From Geothrix sp. (GTDB lineage: Bacteria; Acidobacteriota; Holophagae; Holophagales; Holophagaceae), in the NCBI GenBank assembly GCA_023701165.1, contig JAMPXL010000049.1:1-6916 (forward strand): a stretch of DNA of 6,916 bases. The letters run 5' to 3'. The notes beneath the pieces are model-generated. The model made no database searches. It was given only the letters and a program-made list of their open reading frames with translations, and was not told where the DNA came from. This document shows positions 1 through 5,700 of the stretch, piece by piece. Within the stretch, counting starts at the first letter, position 1. The number at the start of each line of letters is the position of its first letter. Made by a program: the position numbers and the translations under genes.

Positions 1-214
1 GAGCCATCACCGCACGCTGCCAAGCGCCTTCATCGGCGACACTGAAGGGTGACGCCAGCGCGTCGCGCAGCCAGGTCTGACTGATCCGCAGGTGCTCCGC
101 GGCGGCCCGGCAGGCGGGGCATTCCGCGAGGTGGCCTTCGACCGCGGCGAGGTCCGCGGCGCTCAGGTCGCCTTCCACCCAGAAGGGAAGCTGGTCGAGG
201 ACATGGATCGTCAT
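1..214 (-). CDS. Zinc-finger anti-sigma factor, N-terminal part (runs off left edge)
   Basis: This is the 5' end of a gene of which 71 codons are visible; it has no stop codon in the window. The ATG overlaps the stop codon of the sigma factor gene as ATGA, and a GGAGG lies 6 nt upstream of it inside the sigma gene. The predicted product has His28-x3-Cys32-x2-Cys35 in the context GHLAECPACR, with a further His4 near the N-terminus. That is the signature of the ZAS/zf-HC2 anti-sigma zinc-binding domain. Proteins of this family bind their cognate ECF sigma factor and keep it off RNA polymerase until a signal arrives; many carry a membrane segment and a sensor domain further on, but here that part is outside the window. 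The overlap suggests translational coupling with the sigma gene, giving matched amounts of the pair. The family call is strong; the signal sensed is unknown. Confidence 0.85.
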   Translation of the reverse strand, partial: MTIHVLDQLPFWVEGDLSAADLAAVEGHLAECPACRAAAEHLRISQTWLRDALASPFSVADEGAWQRAVMA

Positions 215-843
215 GGGCGCCCTCCATGGGCGGGTTTCAGCAGGCGGGCGCAGAAGGCCTGGACCTTGGCCCGGGCCGAGGCGGCCTGGGAGCGGACGGT
301 GACGGGACGGACCCCCAGGACGCGGGCCGCCTCTTCCGTGGAGAGGCCCTCCAGGTCGCGCAGCACGAGCGCCGCGCGTTCGGCCGGGGGAAGCGCGGCC
401 ACGGCCTGTCGCATCAAGCTGCGGCGCTGGTGGAGCAGGACGGCTTCCTCGGCGCCCATGGGCGCGGCATCCCCTTCGAGGGCTTCCAGGGACTCCGCCG
501 GCGCGGGCGCGGGGCCCCGCTTCCGGCCAAGGTCGCAGCAGACGTTCACAGCGATGCGGATCAGCCAGGCTTCGAAGGGTTCGCCCAGGCGAAAAGAGTC
601 CAACGAACGGAACACGCGGAGGTAGGTCTCCTGGGCCGCGTCCTCGGCCAGGTGCCGGTCCCCGAGCATCCGCCAGGCCAGGGCCAGGATCCGGCCCTCG
701 GTGCGGGCCATCAGGTCCCCGAAGGCCTCGACCTCACCGGAGCGGATGCGCCGTGCCAGCTGCTCCAGTGGTCCCTCCGCCGGGGCCTCCGGAAAGGGGG
801 AGAGTCCCTCTTCCATCAGCACGGCCTCGATCCCAGGAACCAC
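211..843 (-). CDS. RNA polymerase sigma factor, ECF (sigma-70 family)
   Basis: This 210-residue protein has only the two domains expected of an ECF sigma factor. Sigma region 2 spans about residues 36-110, with region 2.2 DAAQETYLRVFRSL and region 2.3/2.4 FEAWLIRIAVNVCCDLGRKR. After an Ala/Pro-rich linker, sigma region 4 spans about 138-195, with LPPAERAALVLRDLEGLS followed by the helix-turn-helix EEAARVLGVRPVTVRSQ. It would direct RNA polymerase to a small stress- or signal-responsive regulon. The start is GTG, chosen because a strong GGAGGAA lies 7 nt upstream; an internal ATG at codon 10 is the alternative. The N-terminal tail of about 30 residues is slightly longer than in minimal ECF factors. 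The next gene is its likely anti-sigma factor, overlapping by 4 nt. The ECF group and target promoters cannot be assigned by eye, and no convincing autoregulated promoter is visible upstream. Confidence 0.92.
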   Translation of the reverse strand: MVPGIEAVLMEEGLSPFPEAPAEGPLEQLARRIRSGEVEAFGDLMARTEGRILALAWRMLGDRHLAEDAAQETYLRVFRSLDSFRLGEPFEAWLIRIAVNVCCDLGRKRGPAPAPAESLEALEGDAAPMGAEEAVLLHQRRSLMRQAVAALPPAERAALVLRDLEGLSTEEAARVLGVRPVTVRSQAASARAKVQAFCARLLKPAHGGRP

Positions 844-850
844 GTCACGC

Positions 851-857
851 TTCCTCC
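851..857 (-). promoter_or_regulatory. Ribosome binding site deciding the GTG start of the sigma factor gene
   Basis: On the minus strand the sequence GGAGGAA ends 7 nt before a GTG codon. This is a near-complete match to the anti-Shine-Dalgarno sequence and supports the GTG at 843 over the in-frame ATG nine codons later. Confidence 0.65.
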
Positions 858-921
858 CTCACCTATCCATACCGGGGGCGCGGGGAAAGTGTTGATTCGA
901 AAATCGGAAAAGAGAACGGAA

Positions 922-1245
922 TTAGGAAGGCGGAGGGAAGTGGAGATGCGGAGGTTTGGTGGTGATGATGTCCCAGACGATCTGGTCGTCCACCCCGAAG
1001 TAGGCGTGGGCCAGGAAGTCGCGGAAGCCCGCGATGTTCTTCCAGGCCACCTCCGGATGAAGGGCGGTCAGGGCCCCAGGCAGGTGCTTGACGGCTTCGC
1101 CCAGGATCTCTAGGTTGCGCAGCGTGGCGTCCTGGGCCCGCCAGTCCTCACGGAACTGGGTGGGATCCATGCCCGCCGTGAGCAGGCGCACCCGGCGGAT
1201 GGCCTCAAGGATGTCCTCGAGATAGAGCCTGGGCTCACGCGACAT
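922..1245 (-). CDS. hepT: HepT-like HEPN-domain ribonuclease toxin (type VII toxin-antitoxin)
   Basis: This is a roughly 107-residue all-helical HEPN protein of the former DUF86 family. The family motif RNLEILGEAVKHLP is present at about residues 43-56 (ATG numbering), and the ribonuclease motif RX4HXY appears as RDFLAHAYF, with Arg75, His80 and Tyr82. In characterised HepT proteins Arg and His form the RNase centre of the dimer, and the Tyr is the residue that the partner MntA modifies with AMP units to silence the toxin. The gene overlaps the end of mntA. A GTG at 1248 lies immediately before the ATG at 1245; I prefer the ATG because homologues usually begin with an MSR-like sequence, but no good ribosome binding site separates the two. 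The C-terminal tail (KPPHLHFPPPS) is unusually Pro/His-rich where relatives usually continue as a Leu-rich helix, possibly the result of a small late frameshift. Confidence 0.9.
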   Translation of the reverse strand: MSREPRLYLEDILEAIRRVRLLTAGMDPTQFREDWRAQDATLRNLEILGEAVKHLPGALTALHPEVAWKNIAGFRDFLAHAYFGVDDQIVWDIITTKPPHLHFPPPS

Positions 1246-1528
1246 CACGGAGGTCTTTCTTCACCAGGGCCAGCAGGGACGGCCGCAGGCTTCGCGGCGT
1301 GGCCAGATCCACCCGGACACCGAGGAGGTGTTCCAGTTCCTCTTTCAGGCCCATGAATCCGTCCAGGGTGGCCGGGCCTTCAAACTCCACCAGAATGTCC
1401 ACATCTGAATCCGGGCCTGCCGTACCCCGGGCCACACTGCCGAAGACGCCCAGGTGCGCCAGGGCAAACCGCTGCCGCAGACCCGGGAAGGCCTCGCGCA
1501 GTCGCTGGAGGGTGGATTCCGGGTTCAT
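1235..1528 (-). CDS. mntA: MntA-like minimal nucleotidyltransferase antitoxin
   Basis: This 97-residue protein is a minimal nucleotidyltransferase. It shows the catalytic GSX10DXD motif, with Gly30-Ser31 and Asp42-x-Asp44 inside GVFGSVARGTAGPDSDVDIL. The probable third metal-binding carboxylate is Asp74 in VRVDLATP. In studied HepT-MntA modules this enzyme uses ATP to add AMP units to the active-site tyrosine of HepT, a covalent rather than sequestering neutralisation; several such modules have been linked to phage defence or plasmid maintenance. The gene comes first, and the toxin gene starts before its stop codon (11-14 nt overlap), so translation is probably coupled. The ATG has a GGAG 6 nt upstream, with a possible promoter just ahead. 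All visible catalytic residues are intact, so the pair looks functional. Confidence 0.92.
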   Translation of the reverse strand: MNPESTLQRLREAFPGLRQRFALAHLGVFGSVARGTAGPDSDVDILVEFEGPATLDGFMGLKEELEHLLGVRVDLATPRSLRPSLLALVKKDLRDVA

Positions 1529-1545
1529 GTCCTGCTCCGGCGTGG

Positions 1546-1575
1546 AGTATAAGGTACGCGAACGCGGGTGGGAAA
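1546..1575 (-). promoter_or_regulatory. Possible promoter for mntA-hepT
   Basis: On the minus strand a TATACT (-10-like, 5 of 6 matches to TATAAT) lies 17 nt before the mntA ATG. A weak TTTCCC stands at the -35 position with an 18-nt spacer. The -10 stands out in otherwise very GC-rich DNA, but the -35 is poor and the leader would be only about 10 nt. This is a low-confidence inference. Confidence 0.3.
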
Positions 1576-1584
1576 GCCTTACCC

Positions 1585-1621
1585 CTCTGTCCGGGACCGC
1601 CGAAGCCGATTCCGGGCAGAG
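1585..1621 (-). terminator. Possible hairpin downstream of the OPT transporter gene
   Basis: Two 10-nt arms (1585-1594 and 1612-1621, CTCTGTCCGG and CCGGGCAGAG on the plus strand) can pair around a 17-nt loop, with one T-G wobble on the plus strand or a C-A mismatch on the minus strand. It begins about 24 nt after the OPT stop codon. No T-tract follows on the minus strand, so it is at best a weak or factor-assisted terminator, and the better pairing is on the opposite strand. Confidence 0.25.
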
Positions 1622-1645
1622 AAGAAAGGATGGGGTGGGGTCAGC

Positions 1646-3688
1646 CTAAGCCTCGCCCTTGGCCCGGCGGCTGTAGGCGACGACGTAGAGGCAGAGGGCG
1701 ATGAGGGCTCCGATGCCGAGCCACTCGCCCAGGGCCCCTTCGGCCTGGTGGGCGGTGAGGAGGGGGAAGCCCTCGGTCCACTTGAGCTTCACGAAGCTGG
1801 CCACCACGCCCATGATGGCGCCGCCGGCCATGAGGCCGCTGGCGATGAGCACGCCGCGGTTCTCGCGGGCCTTGGCGTCGGCCTCGCTGGTGCCGGCCTT
1901 GGGCCGGTTCACCCAGTGGGCCAGGAGGCCGCCCAGGAAGAGGGGGGTATTGAGCTCGATGGGGAGATACATGCCGAGCGCGAAGCCGAGCGCGGGCAGT
2001 TCCACCATGCGCAGCACAATGGAGAGCATCACCCCGAGGCCGAAGGCGTACCAGCGCAGGGGCATGGACACGGTGCCGAAGATGCCTTCGAGGATGGCCT
2101 TCATGGCGCTGGCCTGGGGGGCGGGGATGGAGCTGCCCAGGGCCATGCTGCCGTCCAGGTTCACCTGCTTGGCCATGAGCCACATGGCGATGCCCGTGAA
2201 GAGGGCGGCCACGAAGGTGCCGGCGAACTTCCAGGCGATCTGCCGGGCGGGCGTGGCGCCGATCCAGTGGCCGATCTTGAGGTCCGTGCTGAAGGCGCCG
2301 GAGGCGGCCAGGGCGGTGCACACGATGCCGCCCACCATCATGGTGAGGAACATGCCGTAGCCGCCGGTGAAGTTGAGCTTCAGCAGCAGGCCGCCGGTGA
2401 TGAGCAGGGTCAGCATGGTCATGCCGCTGATGGGGTTGGTGCCGATGGTGGCGATGGCGCGGGCCGCCACCGGGGCGAAGAAGAAGGAGATGACCATCAC
2501 CACGAGGGTGGCCGTGAGGGCGGGCATCAGAGCCTGCTTGATGCCGAGGCCGAAGCTGAGGAAGGCCATGGTGCCCACCATGGCGGTGACCAGGCCCACG
2601 GCGATCATGGAGCCCGCCAGGCTGCGCTCCGTGCGGACGGCCTTGGGGGACTCGGCGGCCGCGTCCCGGTTCATCAGGGCCTTCATGTTGCTGATGATGC
2701 TGCGGATCATGTTGGGCATGGACGCGGCCACGCCCATGATGCCCGCGCCCGCGATGGCGCCCACGCCCACGATGCGGATGTAGGAGAAGAAGACCTGCTC
2801 GGGCGTCATGTCGGCGATGAGCTTGGTGCCCGGGGCCACGATCAGGGGCACGTACTGGCCGATGGCGTGGAAGAGGGGCACCAGCACGAACATGCTGAAG
2901 AAGGAACCGGCGGCGATGACGGCGGAGTACTTCAGGCCGATGATGTAGCCGATGCCCAGCGTGGCCGCGCTGTTCAGGAAGTTGAAGGACATGAACTTGT
3001 CGCGCAGGGCCCGGCCCACCCAGACGTGCTCCAGGCGCAGGTACTCGCCCATGCCGCGGAAGATCGAGGTGATGCCGTCGTAGGCGGCGCCGATGCCCGC
3101 GGCCACGGCCAGTTCCTTGGCCTGGTTGCCGGCCTTCTCGCCCGTCACCAGGATCTCGGCGGTGGCGGTGGCTTCGGGCCAGGGGAAGATGCCGTGGTTC
3201 TCGACCATGAAGTGGTGGCGCAGGGGCACCAGGAACAGGATGCCGATGCAGCCGCCCAGGAAGCTCACCAGCACCACCTGCCAGAGCGTGGGCGTGGGCA
3301 CGCCGCTGCCGGGGGTCTGGGCCAGGATGTAGAGGGCGGGGATGGTGAAGGCCGCGCCGCTCACCACATGGCTGCTGTTGGCGCCGATGGACTGGACGAT
3401 GACGTTTTCCAGGATGGTGTTCTTGCGGGGGAAGAAGCGGCTGAGGCCCACGGCCAGGATGGCGATGGGGATGGCGGCCTCGATGCCCTGGCCCAGCTTC
3501 AGGGCCAGGTAGGCGGCGGCCATGCTGAAGATGGCGCAGAAGATGAGGCCCATGGTGATGGCGCGCGGCGTGGTTTCCGGCACCCCGTCCTGGGGCACCA
3601 GGGGGATGTAGCTCTCACCGGGCGCCAGCGGCCGCCGCGCGTTCGCGGGCAGCCCCTTGATCTCCTGGGGTTCGGAATCGTGGGACAT
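1646..3688 (-). CDS. OPT-family oligopeptide transporter
   Basis: This 680-residue integral membrane protein belongs to the oligopeptide transporter (OPT/YSL) family in its prokaryotic form, and its length is normal for that group. After a hydrophilic N-terminus of about 43 residues, a series of hydrophobic segments runs to about residue 672, roughly 14-16 by eye. Recognisable family stretches are the first helix with YLALKLGQGIEAAIP (60-74), NSSHVVSGAAFTIPALYIL (104-122), the loop ENHGIFPWPEATATAEIL (163-180), IGTNPISGMTM (415-425) and GMYLPIELNTPLFLGGLLAHW (572-592). Members are secondary carriers for small peptides or peptide-like metal chelates, driven by the proton gradient; the substrate here cannot be read from sequence. 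The ATG has AGGAG 6 nt upstream. Two peptidase genes precede it on the same strand, which favours peptide uptake. A long inverted repeat occupies most of the gap to the upstream aminopeptidase gene. Confidence 0.93.
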   Translation of the reverse strand: MSHDSEPQEIKGLPANARRPLAPGESYIPLVPQDGVPETTPRAITMGLIFCAIFSMAAAYLALKLGQGIEAAIPIAILAVGLSRFFPRKNTILENVIVQSIGANSSHVVSGAAFTIPALYILAQTPGSGVPTPTLWQVVLVSFLGGCIGILFLVPLRHHFMVENHGIFPWPEATATAEILVTGEKAGNQAKELAVAAGIGAAYDGITSIFRGMGEYLRLEHVWVGRALRDKFMSFNFLNSAATLGIGYIIGLKYSAVIAAGSFFSMFVLVPLFHAIGQYVPLIVAPGTKLIADMTPEQVFFSYIRIVGVGAIAGAGIMGVAASMPNMIRSIISNMKALMNRDAAAESPKAVRTERSLAGSMIAVGLVTAMVGTMAFLSFGLGIKQALMPALTATLVVMVISFFFAPVAARAIATIGTNPISGMTMLTLLITGGLLLKLNFTGGYGMFLTMMVGGIVCTALAASGAFSTDLKIGHWIGATPARQIAWKFAGTFVAALFTGIAMWLMAKQVNLDGSMALGSSIPAPQASAMKAILEGIFGTVSMPLRWYAFGLGVMLSIVLRMVELPALGFALGMYLPIELNTPLFLGGLLAHWVNRPKAGTSEADAKARENRGVLIASGLMAGGAIMGVVASFVKLKWTEGFPLLTAHQAEGALGEWLGIGALIALCLYVVAYSRRAKGEA

Positions 3689-3718
3689 CAGGCGCTCCTA
3701 AAAACTGAGGACAACGGA

Positions 3719-3800
3719 TCACCACCAAGGCACCAAGACACCAAGAATTGCCAGGGAATGATCTTTTGTTTTTCTTGGTGCCTTGGTGTCTTGGTGGTGA
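3719..3800. repeat. Imperfect inverted repeat with CACCAAGR-unit arms
   Basis: Two 29-nt arms (3719-3747 and 3772-3800) are reverse complements except at two positions, and flank a 24-nt A/T-richer spacer. Each arm consists of three tandem copies of an 8-nt unit CACCAAG(G/A), plus an extra CACC-like end. The two non-Watson-Crick positions are the G/A variable base of two units; on either strand one becomes a G-U wobble and the other a mismatch, so a strong hairpin could form in RNA of both polarities. It starts 4 nt after the aminopeptidase stop and ends about 20 nt before the OPT ribosome binding site. It could be a dispersed REP/MITE-like repeat, an mRNA-stabilising or terminating hairpin, or both. 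No T-tract follows, so it is not a classical intrinsic terminator. Confidence 0.85.
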
Positions 3801-3804
3801 GAAA

Positions 3805-5583
3805 TCAGGAAGGATAGGACTCGAGGACGGACGCCACCACGCGGCGCGAGAGGCCGTGGTAGCCGGGGCTGGCGGCGGCGAAGATCTCGCGGGCCAGGGC
3901 CCGGGTGCGGGAGGCGCCGCCGAGGGCGCCGTAGAGGGGCCGCAGGTACTTCATGCGGCCCACCCGCATCAGCACCTCGCGGATGCGCTGGAAGGCGGGC
4001 TCGTAATCGGCCGCGGCGGCCAGGGTGAGCCACTCCACCAGGATCTCGTGGTTGCCGCGGCCCATGAGCTGGAAGTGTCCGTCCAGCCAGGCGCAGTCGG
4101 CCTGAGTGAGCTGGCGCGGCAGCTTCTGGAGGTAGACCTGCAATTCGGCGGGCTTCCAGGTGGCCATCTGGTGGGCGCTGGGCCGTCCGCCCTCCGCCCA
4201 GCTTTCAGCCAGCACGGTGAGGGTGTCCAGCTGCACGCTGCGGAACTCCGGGGCGCTGGCGGGGATGCCGGGCTGGTCCAGGTAGGCGGCGGCGTCCACG
4301 GCCTCCAGGGCGCCCGGCAGCTTGGTCTCCACGAAGGCGCAGAACTGCTCGGTGGTGATGGAGGTGAAGCGGAAGGCATCCATGTAGTCCCGGATGAACC
4401 GGAGGAACCGCTCTTCGCCCACTTCGCGCTCCAGGGCCGCCACCAGCCGGGCGCCCTTCTCGTAGGGGATGCTGGAGAAGGCGTCGTCGGGATCGATGCC
4501 CGCCAGGTGCATGCGCAGGACGGTGAGGTGGGGTTCCCCCTTGAAGCGCGCCAGGCTGTCCTCCAGGGCCTTCTGGCCCATGGCCCAGCCCAGGGCCGCG
4601 GCGTCATCGCCGTGGAGGATGCGGAGGATGCGCCGCTCGGCCCACACGGTGAAGCCCTCGTTCAGCCAGAAGTGCTCCATGCTGGCGTTGGTGACCAGGT
4701 TGCCGGTCCAGCTGTGGGCCAGTTCGTGGGCCACCACGTCCACCAGGCTGCGGTCCCCAGCCAGCAGGGTGGGCGTGAGGAAGGTCATGCGCGGGTTCTC
4801 CATCCCGCCGTAGGGGAAGGAGGGCGGCAGCACCAGCATGTCGTAGCGGTCCCAGGGGTAGGGCCCGAACAGGCCCTCGGCCTTCACGATCATGTCCTCC
4901 ACGCCGGCGAATTCCCAGGCGGCGGATGCGACGGTTTCCGGCTCGGCCCAGACCCGCGCCCGGGGGCTCAGGTCGCGGGCTTCCAGGCGGCCCACGGCCA
5001 GGGCCAGCAGATACGTGGGGATGGGCTGGGGCATGGTGAAGCGGAAGGTGTGGCGGCCATCGGCCGTGGCCTCGTCCCCGGCGGGGCCCGCGGACATCAC
5101 GGCGGTGAGGCCCCCGGGCACGGTCACTTCCGCCTGGTAGGCGATGCGGGCGATGGGCGTGTCCTGGCAGGGCACCATGGTGCGGGCGTGGATCTGCTGA
5201 CACTGGCTGAAAAGGTAGGGGGCCACCTTGCCCTCGGTCTGCTCCGCGTCCAGCCACTGGAGGGCCATGGCGTCCGCGCCGGTCCGGTAGGTGACAGCCA
5301 CCTCCAGCGTGCCTGCGGGCACCTGCAGCCGCAGCCGCTGCCCCAGGACGGGGTCGGCCTCCCCCAGCTCCCAGGGGATGGGGCCGTGGCCCGGCACCTG
5401 CACGGTGCGGATCTCCAGACCCTTGGTATCCAGGTCCAGGGTGCCGGAAACGGCGCTGCCGAATTCCAGCACCACCTCGCCATCGATCCGCTTGGCGGCG
5501 AAATCCACCCCCAGCTTCAGGCGCAGGCGGCGGGCCTTGGGCTGGGCAGCATCGTAGTAGGAATGCGGATCCGGGTGGCGCAT
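3805..5583 (-). CDS. M1-family metallo-aminopeptidase, leukotriene-A4-hydrolase-like
   Basis: This 592-residue enzyme removes N-terminal residues from peptides using a single zinc ion. The peptide-anchoring exopeptidase motif GGMEN is at 259-263. The zinc site is HELAH at 286-290, with the third ligand Glu309 in WLNEG, spaced 18 residues later. Glu287 is the general base and the catalytic Tyr374 lies in PYEKG. The order is a beta-rich N-terminal domain (about 1-200), the thermolysin-like catalytic domain (about 200-440) and an all-helical C-terminal domain (about 450-592). The last has RMKYLRPLY at 543-551, matching the carboxylate-recognition Arg/Lys of human LTA4H. From memory, the stretch from SQCQ (126) to PYEKG aligns almost without gaps to human LTA4H. 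No signal peptide is seen, so it is probably cytoplasmic. The ATG has GAGG 5 nt upstream. It sits between a dipeptidase gene and a peptide transporter gene. Epoxide hydrolase activity should not be assumed. Confidence 0.95.
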   Translation of the reverse strand: MRHPDPHSYYDAAQPKARRLRLKLGVDFAAKRIDGEVVLEFGSAVSGTLDLDTKGLEIRTVQVPGHGPIPWELGEADPVLGQRLRLQVPAGTLEVAVTYRTGADAMALQWLDAEQTEGKVAPYLFSQCQQIHARTMVPCQDTPIARIAYQAEVTVPGGLTAVMSAGPAGDEATADGRHTFRFTMPQPIPTYLLALAVGRLEARDLSPRARVWAEPETVASAAWEFAGVEDMIVKAEGLFGPYPWDRYDMLVLPPSFPYGGMENPRMTFLTPTLLAGDRSLVDVVAHELAHSWTGNLVTNASMEHFWLNEGFTVWAERRILRILHGDDAAALGWAMGQKALEDSLARFKGEPHLTVLRMHLAGIDPDDAFSSIPYEKGARLVAALEREVGEERFLRFIRDYMDAFRFTSITTEQFCAFVETKLPGALEAVDAAAYLDQPGIPASAPEFRSVQLDTLTVLAESWAEGGRPSAHQMATWKPAELQVYLQKLPRQLTQADCAWLDGHFQLMGRGNHEILVEWLTLAAAADYEPAFQRIREVLMRVGRMKYLRPLYGALGGASRTRALAREIFAAASPGYHGLSRRVVASVLESYPS

Positions 5584-5643
5584 GAAGACCTCGGGGAACC
5601 CGCCATCATCCCACAGGCCCCGGAACGGCAGGCATCACAACTG

Positions 5644-5693
5644 GGAAGGCCCCGCATGGCGGGGCCTTCCATCTGAAAACCGCAGGTTTTCAG
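5644..5693 (-). terminator. Tandem perfect hairpins after the C69 dipeptidase gene
   Basis: Two adjacent perfect inverted repeats lie just beyond the dipeptidase stop codon. In transcription order the first is a 9-bp stem CTGAAAACC/GGTTTTCAG with a 3-nt loop (5673-5693). Two bases later comes a 12-bp GC-rich stem GGAAGGCCCCGC/GCGGGGCCTTCC with a 3-nt loop (5644-5670). The position, 7 nt after the stop codon, and the strength of the GC stem favour transcription termination or 3'-end protection. Neither stem is followed by a clear T-run, although the first carries TTTT within its descending arm. The downstream aminopeptidase gene starts about 60 nt further on, so it may be only partly cotranscribed. 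Confidence 0.6.
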
Positions 5694-5700
5694 CCCAGGA

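Noticed and set aside
862..900. A possible sigma-factor promoter with TATGGA and TCAACA on the minus strand
   Set aside because: The -10-like box has only about half the consensus bases and no ECF-type GAAC -35 box is seen; it is not better than chance.
893..904. A short GATT/AATC palindrome with a TTCG loop between hepT and the sigma gene
   Set aside because: A stem of only 4 A/T-rich pairs is too weak to call a terminator, even though it lies in a T-rich stretch after the hepT stop codon.
3719..3800. The tandem octamers considered as a CRISPR array
   Set aside because: The units are 8 nt long, directly adjacent without unique spacers, and arranged as an inverted pair; this does not match a CRISPR array.
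1568..3817. A very long plus-strand open frame (749 codons) antisense to the OPT gene
   Set aside because: It is rich in His, Gly, Glu, Ala and Asp, as expected from reading GC-rich transmembrane codons in antisense; it has no recognisable domain and lies exactly opposite a well-supported transporter. It reads into the inverted repeat only because no stop codon intervenes.
3719..4033. A 104-codon minus-strand frame running through the inverted repeat
   Set aside because: It overlaps the end of the aminopeptidase gene in another frame, is Arg/Pro/Gly-rich, and its C-terminus is just a translation of the repeat.
3748..5676. A 642-codon plus-strand open frame antisense to the aminopeptidase gene
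   Set aside because: Its composition is that of a shadow frame and its first residues are a translation of the inverted repeat; the minus-strand frame carries all the M1 catalytic motifs.
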